Below, one piece after another: positions 32,964 to 40,652 of a stretch of 45,765 bases of DNA. A program made the position numbers and the translations under genes. The stretch comes from a virus. Numbering within the stretch: the first letter of the stretch is position 1; each line of letters begins with the position of its first letter. The stretch lies in IMG/VR virus record IMGVR_UViG_3300036845_000176, positions 1 through 45,765 of that record; one strand, 5' to 3'. Below the pieces are notes generated by a model. That model made no database searches. It had not been told where the DNA came from and saw only the letters and a program-made list of their open reading frames with translations.

Positions 32964-34037
32964 CTACGGCGTTGGTTTCACTTGCTTTTCTTGAATGTTA
33001 GTCACTTGACCGGATGCGGTTGTGTCAGTCTCCGTCCTGCCTTTGTTCATGCCGTCCTTGGCAAGCTGCTTCTGATCCGCCGCCTTCGTGTAGCGCTCGA
33101 CCTCGCGCAAGGTCTTGTGACCGGAGACCGCCGCGATCTGGCTTGCGGTCGCGCCAGCCTCGGCCATCAGCCGCATCCGCGCCTTGCGCAGCCCGTGCGC
33201 CACGCAGCGCGGCGGCAACTCGGCGTTGCTGATCGCCTTTGCCATGAGGTTCGATAACCCCTGCTGCCTCATCGGCTGACCATTCGGCTTGCCGACCAGG
33301 GCGAGTCCGTTGGTCGGGTATGCCTGCATAGCGGCCGCCAGTTCCGGCATGATGGGCACCCAGAGCTTGGCCCCGGTCTTTTCCTGCTCGACGTAGACCA
33401 TGCCATCGGAGATATCCGCGCGCCTCATCTTGGCGACATCGCCCACGCGCTGACCCGTCCACAGCAACAGCGCATAGGCAAGCCGCTCTCGCGTTCCTAT
33501 GGGCCAGCGCTTCTCAAACGTCCGGAGTTCCACATCAGTCCAAGTGTGGTGCTCACCGACGTTGAACAACTCAATCCCGGTGACTGGATTGGCCGGCAGC
33601 AGCTTGCGCTTGACAGCATAACCCATCAGGCGCCGCATCACAGCGCGCGTGAGGTTGCCCATGGCGGGATGATCGACGCCGATCCGGGTGATGATCCGCT
33701 CTACGGCGTCTGCCGTCATGAGATGAACGCCGCGGTGCCCATGCTCCTTTGAGAGAGGATCTAGCGCCGACCGATAGATGCGCCGGGAATTTGGCTTGAG
33801 GTTTAGGAACAGGTTTGAGCTGTAGAAGTCCGTCACCAACTGAGCGAACGAGCCGGCGGCGTGTGGCTTTGCCGGAACCGGCTGCTGCGCGAGGAGCGCC
33901 TGATATGCCGCCATGAACTCGGCAGAGCCGGGAAGCCCCGGCAGTTTCACCCGCACTCCATCTTTCCGGAAGTAGCGGCGGACCTTGCCGGTGCCATCAA
34001 GGTACTCGTTTATGTACCGCAGTTTGATCTTTGCCAT
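32964..34037 (-). CDS. int: Tyrosine integrase
   Basis: A 357-residue site-specific recombinase that inserts and excises the prophage. An N-terminal arm-binding region (1-60) and a SAM-like core-binding domain (about 63-145) precede the catalytic domain. All active-site residues are visible: R197 (TGQRVGD), K220 (EQEKTG), H281 and R284 (HGLRK), H307 (SGHKT) and Y316 (ERYTK). ATG 34037 is chosen; in-frame Met codons at 34049 and 34061 overlap the upstream gene. The C-terminal 35 residues are a Lys/Thr/Gln-rich tail. Confidence 0.95.
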   Translation of the reverse strand: MAKIKLRYINEYLDGTGKVRRYFRKDGVRVKLPGLPGSAEFMAAYQALLAQQPVPAKPHAAGSFAQLVTDFYSSNLFLNLKPNSRRIYRSALDPLSKEHGHRGVHLMTADAVERIITRIGVDHPAMGNLTRAVMRRLMGYAVKRKLLPANPVTGIELFNVGEHHTWTDVELRTFEKRWPIGTRERLAYALLLWTGQRVGDVAKMRRADISDGMVYVEQEKTGAKLWVPIMPELAAAMQAYPTNGLALVGKPNGQPMRQQGLSNLMAKAISNAELPPRCVAHGLRKARMRLMAEAGATASQIAAVSGHKTLREVERYTKAADQKQLAKDGMNKGRTETDTTASGQVTNIQEKQVKPTP

Positions 34038-34045
34038 TTTTGCCC

Positions 34046-34246
34046 TCATGCGTCGTCCCATGACGCTAGGGCCATATCCGGGCTGTCAATGGAGCGCGGC
34101 GCGGTCTCCCCGCTATCAACCACGATAGAGCCGTCCTGATTGACAATGATGCGCTTCACGCACAGGCCGGCGCTCTCCGCAGCCTTAACGGCGCGGCGAA
34201 CTTGCGCCTGGGTAAATTGAACAGCCTTTGCCATAGCCCCTATCAT
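34046..34246 (-). CDS. Excisionase-like small basic protein
   Basis: A 66-residue protein immediately upstream of the integrase. The N-terminal FTQAQVRRAVKAAESAG is helix-forming and basic, followed by a beta hairpin (VKRIIVNQDGSIVVD). This type is common next to alphaproteobacterial prophage integrases and may act as excisionase or directionality factor. The GGAG five bases upstream supports ATG 34246. Confidence 0.5.
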   Translation of the reverse strand: MIGAMAKAVQFTQAQVRRAVKAAESAGLCVKRIIVNQDGSIVVDSGETAPRSIDSPDMALASWDDA

Positions 34247-34360
34247 CACTCCGTTTTTCTAAATCACCAAATTCCTGTTGCCCGCTTGGTGACTGACTGA
34301 CGCATTGAACTTGTTCGACTTCTCGTAATCTGACGCGAATTTATTTTCCCATTCCGGGGG

Positions 34361-34882
34361 TTAAGGCCCATAGGCCAGCGTGGGAGGACCGACGTGACTG
34401 GCCTCCCAGATGAACCATGCGTGGTTGAATGAGGGTTGACCTTTGGAATCCTCGAACCACTTGATGCGCTTGGTAAGGACTACCTTTTTTGCAAACCGCT
34501 GATCCTGGAATAGATATTGGCGCGTCTTGGTGTGGTCGAAATCGGTCCGCAGTAGCATCGCAACGCTTGTGACCGGCTGTTTTAGGGCGTGCTCGATAAA
34601 CTCAGTCGCCAGAGCATAGGGTGGGTTGGTGACAATCGCGTCGGTTTCATCGTCAAAGCTGCAATCGACGGTAAGGAAGTCAACACCGGTTTCGATGTCG
34701 GTTCCTTGGACCGTGAGGCCAATGGATTCCAGCGCGCGGACCATCTTCCCTGATCCGCATGCAGGCTCCCAGACGTGGAATGTCGCCTCATAAAGGTGAG
34801 GCTTCAGAGCGAGCGTCACCCATTCAGGAGTTTCATACAGATCCCGCTCTTTGCGCTCGTATCCGGAGTCTCGTTGGCTCAT
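34361..34882 (-). CDS. DNA adenine methyltransferase-like protein
   Basis: A 173-residue amino-methyltransferase. DLYETPEW (14-21), the SAM loop EPACGSGKM (39-47) and catalytic NPPY (86-89) are present, so it should methylate adenine (or N4-cytosine) in DNA. There is no separate target-recognition domain. The start overlaps the upstream stop (ATGA). It could protect phage DNA from host restriction. A second such enzyme lies in the rightward operon at 42486. Confidence 0.85.
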   Translation of the reverse strand: MSQRDSGYERKERDLYETPEWVTLALKPHLYEATFHVWEPACGSGKMVRALESIGLTVQGTDIETGVDFLTVDCSFDDETDAIVTNPPYALATEFIEHALKQPVTSVAMLLRTDFDHTKTRQYLFQDQRFAKKVVLTKRIKWFEDSKGQPSFNHAWFIWEASHVGPPTLAYGP

Positions 34883-35049
34883 GTGCATATTCCAGTGGTT
34901 TCGGCCAAGCCTCGTCCGGCAGGGAAGCAGAAGTCCGGAAGCTCACACTTCTCTTGCTGCTCCTTCGCCTGGCAAGGATCGTGGACCTTCGCACCACATA
35001 GGTTGCAGGTCGGCGCAGTGGGGTCTTGGATGCTTTGAAGTTCGCTCAT
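34879..35049 (-). CDS. 56-residue Cys-rich protein
   Basis: A short frame with a GGAAAGG ribosome site seven bases upstream, ending on the start of the methyltransferase (ATGA). CNLCGAKVHDPC and two later Cys could bind zinc. It is shorter than common ORF cut-offs, but spacing and signals support it. Function unknown. Confidence 0.6.
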   Translation of the reverse strand: MSELQSIQDPTAPTCNLCGAKVHDPCQAKEQQEKCELPDFCFPAGRGLAETTGICT

Positions 35050-35069
35050 GGTTGTGCCTTTCCAACTCG

Positions 35070-35267
35070 TTAAGCGAAGCGGGCGATGCGCTCGCCAAGC
35101 ACGTCCAGATAATCGCCCATGTGCGAGCGCTGCCGTCGCAGCAAGTCCTGGTCCTCGGCGTCGAGCGTCTTGAATGTCTCACTACCGCTGATGAATGCGG
35201 TTAGCTTCGTCAGCTTCTCCCGAAGCTCATTGGATTCCGCGACTACTCGTTCTTGGTGGGGCTGCAT
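35070..35267 (-). CDS. Conserved small phage protein
   Basis: A 65-residue protein of the type MQPHQERVVAESNELREKLTKLTAFI...LLRRQRSHMGDYLDVLGERIARF, a helical family seen in many phage early regions with no proven role. AAAGGA precedes the ATG. Confidence 0.7.
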   Translation of the reverse strand: MQPHQERVVAESNELREKLTKLTAFISGSETFKTLDAEDQDLLRRQRSHMGDYLDVLGERIARFA

Positions 35268-35294
35268 TTCAGTCGTCCTTTCGCCGTGTGGTGT

Positions 35295-35483
35295 TTAACG
35301 CTTGACCAACTCGTCCGGGTCAACTCCGGAGCGGATGCAAAGCTCTTGAGCGTATGTTGAGCCGAGGCAGAAATTATCCATGATGGCTACCCACCTTGGA
35401 CGGCTACCCGGTTTGTGAGGGCGCGCACTTCTAACTGCACGCTCAACCAATTCTCGGTCTGGAATGTTGTTTACCGTGCTCAT
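35295..35483 (-). CDS. Hypothetical early protein
   Basis: A 62-residue protein; central segment RPRWVAIMDNFCLGSTYAQELCIRSGVDPDELV is a predicted alpha-helical small domain. GGAAGG lies eight bases upstream. No family named. Confidence 0.6.
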   Translation of the reverse strand: MSTVNNIPDRELVERAVRSARPHKPGSRPRWVAIMDNFCLGSTYAQELCIRSGVDPDELVKR

Positions 35484-35503
35484 TGCTGTTTGCCTTCCGC
35501 GCT

Positions 35504-35860
35504 CTACAACGCGATTCCGATTGATTGTTTGGCGGCGTGGCGGCGTTCCCACTCGACGCGCGGGATATGCTGGACGCGCTCCCATTCGCGCTGCGCTTCG
35601 CCAGCGCTCGAAAGGCCGATGTTCTCGGCGAAGGTCTCAAGGCACGCCTGCGTCTGCCCGATCTCCTTTGGAGTGTCCCCAGGCGGGCGGGAATAGACGC
35701 GATCAGCGACCCTGTTGAGAACGTCGCGCTCCATCCCTTCGGCGTGGGCAAGCTCTATCGCTTCTTCGATGAAGCGCAGCAGGCGCTCACTCCGGAGCAG
35801 AGCAACGGGGCCAAACATCTCCCGAGCCCACGCAAGAAAGGCTTTTGGTCGGCTAGTCAT
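35504..35860 (-). CDS. MazG-like nucleotide pyrophosphohydrolase
   Basis: A 118-residue all-helical protein with FIEEAIELAHAEGM (30-43), VYSRPPGD and KEIGQTQACLETFAE (65-79), the pattern of small MazG-like enzymes found in phages. Acidic residues E32, E33, E36 and E66 would hold magnesium. Such enzymes hydrolyse NTPs or dNTPs and may act on alarmones in some phages. AAGGA supports ATG 35860. The usual final Asp is not obvious, so activity is uncertain. Confidence 0.68.
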   Translation of the reverse strand: MTSRPKAFLAWAREMFGPVALLRSERLLRFIEEAIELAHAEGMERDVLNRVADRVYSRPPGDTPKEIGQTQACLETFAENIGLSSAGEAQREWERVQHIPRVEWERRHAAKQSIGIAL

Positions 35861-36101
35861 TTGATGTTCCTTGAGCAGAAGCATGGGAAATATCCGGGTG
35901 CGGATGTTCGCCGTAGGATGAGCCGCAATCCTCACAGCACCAGAACCGGCCTCGTTTGACCAAGGGCGCGTAGATTGACGTACCGTCGCTATCGAAATCG
36001 CGACGGCACATAGCGCACGTTTTGGTCGGGTAGCCCCCCTTCATGTAGGCGCAATTCGGGTTGTACCTTGGAGAGCACGAACAGTTATCTTGATTGGTCA
36101 T
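35853..36101 (-). CDS. Zinc-ribbon protein
   Basis: An 82-residue protein with CSC and a C in the first 20 residues, CAMC and CCEDC further on, likely one or two zinc ribbons. The stop overlaps the MazG-like start by eight bases, and its own start overlaps the upstream stop (ATGA). Function unknown. Confidence 0.62.
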   Translation of the reverse strand: MTNQDNCSCSPRYNPNCAYMKGGYPTKTCAMCRRDFDSDGTSIYAPLVKRGRFWCCEDCGSSYGEHPHPDISHASAQGTSND

Positions 36102-36736
36102 ATGGGAAACCCCGTAGCTGAGCGTGCGATCGAGACAAGCAAGTCGCGAAATTCGTCTGGCGTCGTGTTGCGGATTTTTGTTTTATCTTTGCCGCCCACC
36201 ATCGCCATCATTCCGATGCGCCTGGCTTTCTCGTACCCATACTTGGCGAGCGCGGTGGGATGTAGGCGCTGCTCGCACGGTCCCCAGCGAAGATCGGGAA
36301 GCGTTATTCCGTTCGGAGCGAGACCGCGGGCATAAAGCCATGTCGGCTTGCCGGCAAAGTGCCCGTAATGTCCCTGGTAGACACAGCAGGTCCAGCCGCC
36401 ATCGAAGTCAGCCGATATCCAGCCGCCATCGCGTGATGGCCGATTGAGATTGAATGCCGCCCAGGCGTGGCTATCGCACGGATGTTCAAGGATGCCGCCG
36501 TAAGTCCGCACAGCAGACAGCGCGGCGGCGAAGCAGCCATCATCGGCGCCGAGTTCGAACTGATGCGGCTTGCGTGTAGACCCGTGCCAAAACCGCCCCC
36601 AGCGCTGGCATGGGGGATGCGCTACTACGGGATGCGGGCCGGCGTAGCGCCTGGCGTCGCGGCCAATATCCCATGGATCGACATGCGGAATGTCGAAGTA
36701 GGGGCCGGCAGTTTCAACGTAGAGGGCGGCGATCAT
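36098..36736 (-). CDS. Conserved phage protein with PPCQ motif
   Basis: A 212-residue protein. DPWDIGRDARRYAGPHPVVAHPPCQRWGRFW (about 20-50) contains a PPCQ like the catalytic motif of cytosine-5 methyltransferases, and LEHPCDSHAW follows. No SAM-binding FxGxG loop is visible, so it is not a standard methyltransferase. It belongs to a conserved phage family of unknown function, possibly DNA-modifying. Alternatively the motif may be structural. Confidence 0.62.
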   Translation of the reverse strand: MIAALYVETAGPYFDIPHVDPWDIGRDARRYAGPHPVVAHPPCQRWGRFWHGSTRKPHQFELGADDGCFAAALSAVRTYGGILEHPCDSHAWAAFNLNRPSRDGGWISADFDGGWTCCVYQGHYGHFAGKPTWLYARGLAPNGITLPDLRWGPCEQRLHPTALAKYGYEKARRIGMMAMVGGKDKTKIRNTTPDEFRDLLVSIARSATGFPI

Positions 36737-36768
36737 GGATGGATTCCTTAACGAGACAAGAACGAATA

Positions 36769-36954
36769 TCAGCGATAGCGATCGTAGCCGTCACTCTCGG
36801 CTCGCTCGCGTGCTTCAGCTTCATCGCACTGATATTGATATCGCGCTTCCTTTTCGCATTCTCGTTTCCCGCAGGTCACGAGATCGCGATAGTGATTGTC
36901 GAAGATCCCGCATTCTTCGCCGCAGTTGAAGCAGTGCTGCATTTTCAGGGCCAT
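36769..36954 (-). CDS. Small zinc-ribbon protein
   Basis: A 61-residue protein with CFNCGEEC and TCGKRECE, a compact four-Cys zinc ribbon, then an acidic helix ending DRYR. ATG 36954 has GAGGT seven bases upstream; a TTG at 36960 that overlaps the previous stop is an alternative. Possibly a nucleic-acid-binding accessory. Confidence 0.6.
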   Translation of the reverse strand: MALKMQHCFNCGEECGIFDNHYRDLVTCGKRECEKEARYQYQCDEAEARERAESDGYDRYR

Positions 36955-36956
36955 TT

Positions 36957-37184
36957 TCAAACCTCACGTAAGGGACAGATTAACGATGAACCCGCCAGGA
37001 TGTGGCGACCTCGCGCCGTTATCGTCGTAAATTCCCCGGCGTGTTCGATAAGGCCGAGATCGACCATGTTTGTCTCGCCTTCCGGGATATAGCCCTTGAA
37101 AATGCGGGCAGGTATTGCGATGGTCGGAACAGTGCCGCCGCTTTCTTCAAGGTAAGACAAGACAGCGTAATCCATCGCAAGCAT
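36957..37184 (-). CDS. Hypothetical early protein, winged-helix-like
   Basis: A 75-residue protein with a pattern close to a small winged helix (MDYAVLSYLEESGGTVPTIAIPARI...GLIEHAGEFTTITARGRHIL). This could bind DNA. Starts at 37184 or 37175 are both possible. Family not certain. Confidence 0.55.
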   Translation of the reverse strand: MLAMDYAVLSYLEESGGTVPTIAIPARIFKGYIPEGETNMVDLGLIEHAGEFTTITARGRHILAGSSLICPLREV

Positions 37185-37195
37185 GACCTTAATTC

Positions 37196-37336
37196 CTAAG
37201 CTGCGGCTTTCGGCGTCTCATTGGCGAGGGTGGCGAGAAATTCACTTACCTGATCCTTCCATGCCACCCGAGCGGCGGGGCTCAAATTGGCAACGCCAGC
37301 GCGAAGCAACATCAATGCGATCTGTTCGTTGGTCAT
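37196..37336 (-). CDS. 46-residue hypothetical protein
   Basis: A helical peptide (MTNEQIALMLLRAGVANLSPAARVAWKDQVSEFLATLA...) with AAGGA six bases upstream of its ATG. Its MTNEQI start resembles the MTNQIT start of the gene at 37533. Function unknown. Confidence 0.5.
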   Translation of the reverse strand: MTNEQIALMLLRAGVANLSPAARVAWKDQVSEFLATLANETPKAAA

Positions 37337-37346
37337 GTTGGGTTCC

Positions 37347-37517
37347 TTACGCCTTGGTGCGGATGATGTTGATGTTGCCGGCGGCATCGGTGTAAGCGAC
37401 GTTGCGCGAGCCGTTCGCGAAGGTGAGGAGGACTTCGGCGTCGAAGGTGCCGGAAATGGTAACGACGCGGACAACCTCGCGGAGGTTGACGGTGGGGATG
37501 GAAGAGAGATCGTTCAT
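37347..37517 (-). CDS. 56-residue hypothetical protein
   Basis: A beta-rich peptide (VVRVVTISGTFDAEVLLTFANGSRNVAYTDAAGNINII). AGGAG lies six bases before ATG 37517; the earlier ATG 37523 touches the AGGAG directly and is unlikely. Function unknown. Confidence 0.55.
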   Translation of the reverse strand: MNDLSSIPTVNLREVVRVVTISGTFDAEVLLTFANGSRNVAYTDAAGNINIIRTKA

Positions 37518-37532
37518 ATTCATCTCCTGAAA

Positions 37533-37721
37533 TTAAGCGGCGACCAGTTCGATGTAGGTGAGCACCTTGGCGAGGCGGCCCGAGACGATGGTGACGAAGC
37601 CGTTACCTTCGCGGGCGCTAACGGTGGCGAGGTGAGCGTCGGAGCCGCCGCGGAAGTTGACGCCATAACCCAGGGAGTTGCAGAGGAGGGTGATTTGGGT
37701 GCGGGTGATTTGGTTGGTCAT
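37533..37721 (-). CDS. 62-residue hypothetical protein
   Basis: A small alpha/beta protein with GGAG six bases upstream. It is the first leftward gene after the divergent region that holds three GATATCA repeats, so it may be controlled by the CopG-like repressor at 37836. Function unknown. Confidence 0.55.
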   Translation of the reverse strand: MTNQITRTQITLLCNSLGYGVNFRGGSDAHLATVSAREGNGFVTIVSGRLAKVLTYIELVAA

Positions 37722-37748
37722 CTGCTTGCTCCGTTTCGATGATTAGAA

Positions 37749-37825
37749 GATATCATCTATTATTAGAACGTCAATAGGAGATATCATGTATTTTTGCCCT
37801 TGTAACAATACGTGATATCAACTAT
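37749..37825. promoter_or_regulatory. Three GATATCA operators
   Basis: The sequence GATATCAnnTAT occurs three times, at 37749, 37780 and 37814, spaced 31 and 34 bases (about three helical turns). All face the same way and lie between the leftward gene at 37721 and the CopG-like gene at 37836. Such arrays are typical autoregulatory sites for ribbon-helix-helix repressors. The stretch is much more AT-rich than its surroundings. Confidence 0.72.
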
Positions 37826-37835
37826 ATTGGCCGGT

Positions 37836-37997
37836 ATGGGACGCAAACAGATCAACCACGAACAGACACCCGCCAGATTTCCCGAGGGGACGATGGCCCG
37901 CATCGACGAGGCCCTGGAGGAGGGAGAGAAGCGTTCCGACCTCATTCGTGAGGCCGTAGAGCGTGAGCTAAAGAGGCGAAGTAGGGCCAAGAGCTGA
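37836..37997 (+). CDS. Ribbon-helix-helix (CopG/Arc-type) repressor
   Basis: A 53-residue protein: a beta strand (TPARFPEGTMARI) followed by two helices (DEALEEGEKRSDLIREAVERELKRR), the ribbon-helix-helix fold that binds DNA as a dimer. It is the only + strand gene inside the leftward operon, and three GATATCA repeats precede it. It probably represses its own promoter and the divergent 37721 promoter. Confidence 0.8.
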   Translation: MGRKQINHEQTPARFPEGTMARIDEALEEGEKRSDLIREAVERELKRRSRAKS

Positions 37998-38019
37998 TAT
38001 TCCTTAATGAGCGATTTGC

Positions 38020-38952
38020 TTATGCCGGCGCCTTGGCGTCAGCTTCTTCGGCCGCGGGTAAATGCCGACGATTGAGCGCCGCGTCGAGTTCGGCGCGGAG
38101 GTCTTTGGGGATCTGCGCATAGACGCGCCGCAGTTCGATCTTGCCCTTGGGCGCAGCTTCGGACAGCTTCACATCCCATTCCGCTGCGGTCAGTTCGTCG
38201 GCCATCGGCTCGGTCGGTTTGAATTGCGCGACGGTGGGGGCTGGGTCACCGCCGCGCGCCCATTCGGCTAGGGCCGCACCCGAATCTTCGCCGATGGGCT
38301 TTTTGTCGTCGAACATGCCGCGGTGCTGACGCTGCAGCTTGTGCGGCAGATCGAAATGGGGAATGCCTGGTCGATCCGGCGTCAACGTGAAGCTGGCCGT
38401 CATCTCGAACATGAACCGCTTTTCGCAGATCGGCATCCAGCCGAGCGGCTCGACGACCGTCTTTCCGTTCTCGCGTGCGATCCGGATTTTCTCGTCCGCG
38501 CGCAGGCAGAAGATGATCGAGGCTCTGCATTGCAACAGCGAGTTCATCAGCTTCTTGTGCGCGCCCTTCGGCACCTTCCAGTTGCCGGGAGATTTGGTAC
38601 CGGACTGTTCAAGCTCGTCGGCCCAATCCATGATGCCGCCCTGGCCGTCATACTCCATGCTGAAGCTGTCGATCAGGATCACCTCGGCGCCGGTCTTTTC
38701 GGCCGCCTGGATGCCTTCGATAAAGGCCGCGGGCCGGAAAGGCGGGCGCATGTCGGCGTGCACGAACTCGAATTCCTCGGCGTAGTGCAGCCCACGCCGG
38801 GCCTCGGTATCGATGAAGGCGATCTTTCCAGTCGGCGCCATGCCTTTCGCAAGGCGAAGCGCGCTGTATGTCTTGCCGCTACCCGACGCGCCGGCGAGCG
38901 CAATCAAAAGAGAGACCTGTTCCCGCTTGGCGGGTGCGAAGTGGAACGTCAT
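38020..38952 (-). CDS. Sak4-type recombinase ATPase
   Basis: A 310-residue RecA/Rad51-core ATPase. Walker A GASGSGKT (21-28) and Walker B VILIDS (91-96) are clear, and the C-terminal 100 residues are charged and variable. Phage proteins of this kind (Sak4-like) assist single-strand annealing and homologous recombination. It lies directly downstream of an exonuclease VIII-like gene, the usual pairing for a recombination module. ATG 38952 is one base from the exonuclease stop. Confidence 0.82.
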   Translation of the reverse strand: MTFHFAPAKREQVSLLIALAGASGSGKTYSALRLAKGMAPTGKIAFIDTEARRGLHYAEEFEFVHADMRPPFRPAAFIEGIQAAEKTGAEVILIDSFSMEYDGQGGIMDWADELEQSGTKSPGNWKVPKGAHKKLMNSLLQCRASIIFCLRADEKIRIARENGKTVVEPLGWMPICEKRFMFEMTASFTLTPDRPGIPHFDLPHKLQRQHRGMFDDKKPIGEDSGAALAEWARGGDPAPTVAQFKPTEPMADELTAAEWDVKLSEAAPKGKIELRRVYAQIPKDLRAELDAALNRRHLPAAEEADAKAPA

Positions 38953-38953
38953 T

Positions 38954-39874
38954 TTATCCAGCCATGATGAGAGAGTGATCGTTCTCGGATGCCTCCTCGA
39001 CCTCGCGGCCGAGCCAAGCATTCTCGAAATAGGCGGGCAGTTCGGGCCGGATGATCCTGTTCGGATACGCCGGCCAGATGCCCTTGGTGATGCAATGCCG
39101 CCAGAGCTTCACGGCGTAGTCGACTTGCTTGCGACCGATCGTCAGCGCGGCCTCGCCGATCTCGTTGACGGTCAGCGCGTAGGGCGGCTCGTTCTCTTGG
39201 GCGACGTAGTAGAACTTGCGGCGGCCGGCGCCTTTGGGGTCGATAGCGTCGAGGATGCGCTCATGGAAGGCCGCTTGGATGTGCCAGCCGGCGTTCGCCA
39301 TCAGCCGTCCAGTGGCATAGGGCGAGGCCGACATCCCGCTCGTTTTCAGATCCCAGACCTCGCGCAGGTCCGGCGTGATCCAGTCCAGCATGGAGCGGAG
39401 CCAGATGCCGTTCTCCTCGGCCGCAATCACCACCTCGGCATCGCCGTGGGTGAATGCGTTCTGGCAGCCATGGATTTTGCAAAGCTGTTCGATTGCGGCA
39501 TCTACCATCAGGCCGGCAGTCTCGAAATGCTTGCGCAGGATCGGCTCTTGGCCGGCCGCGATCGCGTCGGCCTTGAAGGCCTTGGCTTCCTTCTTCATCC
39601 AGTTATCGAACTCTCCGACAGCCATGGTCTTGCCTCGGTCGAGCATCAGCGCGTGCGCGGCGTTGCCGATAGCCTTCGCCTTGTCGTATTTCTCGGCGTC
39701 ATCCTCCTCGGCAGTCGGCACATTCAGGCGAGGATGAGCCTGATAAGCGTGCAACGGCGACTGCTCGAGGAGGATCTTGGCGAGCGACTGCGACAGGGAC
39801 GGTGCAGGCGTCGGGTCGGCGAAATAGGCTTCCGTCGAAAACTCACGGTACAAACCCGGTTTGGTGATCTTCAT
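38954..39874 (-). CDS. PD-(D/E)XK exonuclease, exonuclease VIII-like
   Basis: A 306-residue nuclease with N-terminal LSQSLAKILLEQSPLHAYQAHP, GNAAHALML (H74), E147 in EVVIAAEE, D164 in SMLDW and D175-L-K177. This is the RecE/YqaJ-like arrangement that chews one strand to supply tails for annealing. It overlaps its upstream neighbour (ATGA) and pairs with the Sak4-like ATPase. Confidence 0.85.
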   Translation of the reverse strand: MKITKPGLYREFSTEAYFADPTPAPSLSQSLAKILLEQSPLHAYQAHPRLNVPTAEEDDAEKYDKAKAIGNAAHALMLDRGKTMAVGEFDNWMKKEAKAFKADAIAAGQEPILRKHFETAGLMVDAAIEQLCKIHGCQNAFTHGDAEVVIAAEENGIWLRSMLDWITPDLREVWDLKTSGMSASPYATGRLMANAGWHIQAAFHERILDAIDPKGAGRRKFYYVAQENEPPYALTVNEIGEAALTIGRKQVDYAVKLWRHCITKGIWPAYPNRIIRPELPAYFENAWLGREVEEASENDHSLIMAG

Positions 39875-40098
39875 TCCGCCGCATCCATATGGATCAGGCT
39901 CGCGTTCATCCGCGCCGCCAGCCGCTGTTGCCGGGCCAAATTGTTGAAAAAGTCGTTGGCGTCCTTGCGTTCGAGCACGACGCAGCGCCGGCAGTAGATC
40001 CGCGGCTTGGTCTTGCGGCCGTAGCTAAAGGTGCTGACGCAGCGCGCGCACTGGAAGCGCTCGACGACCGCGGTGAAGGTGGGCGAGCGGCGCTTCAT
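39871..40098 (-). CDS. Small zinc-ribbon protein
   Basis: A 75-residue basic protein with CARC and YCRRC, a zinc ribbon likely to bind nucleic acid. Overlaps both neighbours by four bases. It is coupled to the recombination genes, so an accessory role there is possible. Confidence 0.65.
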   Translation of the reverse strand: MKRRSPTFTAVVERFQCARCVSTFSYGRKTKPRIYCRRCVVLERKDANDFFNNLARQQRLAARMNASLIHMDAAE

Positions 40099-40340
40099 GG
40101 CCGCGCACCCGCAGCCACAGCATCAAGCCGGATCGCCGCAGCCTTCGCGTCGGCGTACTGCTCGATCAGGTGCGCGGCATCGAGGACGTTTTTCAACGCC
40201 TTGACGCAGACCGCGACGTCGAGCGCGGTGCACATCGAAGGCGCGGTCTGAACGTGCAGCGGCAGCGGCGGGAGTTTGTCGTGCTTGCGCAGATCGCGTT
40301 CGTGGTCGGCGCGCTCGTATTCGTCGGCCATGCGGGTCAT
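40095..40340 (-). CDS. Hypothetical early protein
   Basis: An 81-residue protein with a charged N-terminus and a long helix (VAVCVKALKNVLDAAHLIEQYADAKAAAIRLDAV). Start at 40340 is set by the four-base overlap with the upstream gene. Function unknown. Confidence 0.6.
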   Translation of the reverse strand: MTRMADEYERADHERDLRKHDKLPPLPLHVQTAPSMCTALDVAVCVKALKNVLDAAHLIEQYADAKAAAIRLDAVAAGARP

Positions 40341-40549
40341 CGCTCGACCTCGCTGACCTTCACGCGGACGATGCGCCAGCCTTGGGCTTCCAGAACCCGC
40401 CAGCCATGGCCATCACCGGCCATTGCCTTGATGAAGGCGACCTGCACCTCGCGGCGCGCGTGCCCGACGAACGAAAGAGCGAACCAGGACGCGCCTTGAT
40501 GCGTGCACATCGGCGCGTAGGCAAATTCATGAAAGGCTTTGTCAGCCAT
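40337..40549 (-). CDS. First gene of the leftward early operon, unknown function
   Basis: A 70-residue protein with a GGAGGT ribosome site. Sequence such as CTHQGASWFALSFVGHARREVQVAFIKAMAGDGHGWRVL suggests a small beta/alpha fold. It directly follows the operator-containing leftward promoter region, so it is likely among the earliest products. Confidence 0.6.
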   Translation of the reverse strand: MADKAFHEFAYAPMCTHQGASWFALSFVGHARREVQVAFIKAMAGDGHGWRVLEAQGWRIVRVKVSEVER

Positions 40550-40576
40550 GGTGACCTCCGTGGTGTCCGGAAGTCA

Positions 40577-40613
40577 CTCAAGCATAGCTTTACTTGATAG
40601 TCAAGCGTTGCTT
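40577..40613 (-). promoter_or_regulatory. Leftward early promoter region with two operators
   Basis: AAGCATAGCTT (40580-40590) and AAGCGTTGCTT (40603-40613) fit the operator AAGCnnnGCTT, centres 23 bp apart. Read on the minus strand, 40606 to 40577 matches the cro-side sequence 41031-41060 at 25 of 30 positions, including GCTTGACT and TATGCTTGAG. This is the leftward early promoter with its CI operators, about 30 bases before the gene at 40549. Confidence 0.82.
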
Positions 40614-40625
40614 TACCCACGTCGC

Positions 40626-40652
40626 AAAGAAATGCCCGGGCTTTACCCGGGC
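40626..40652 (-). terminator. Intrinsic terminator after the repressor gene
   Basis: On the minus strand a 7-bp GCCCGGG/CCCGGGC stem with a 5-base loop is followed by ATTTCTTT. It lies 21 bases after the repressor stop and would end the repressor transcript before the leftward operators. Confidence 0.75.
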
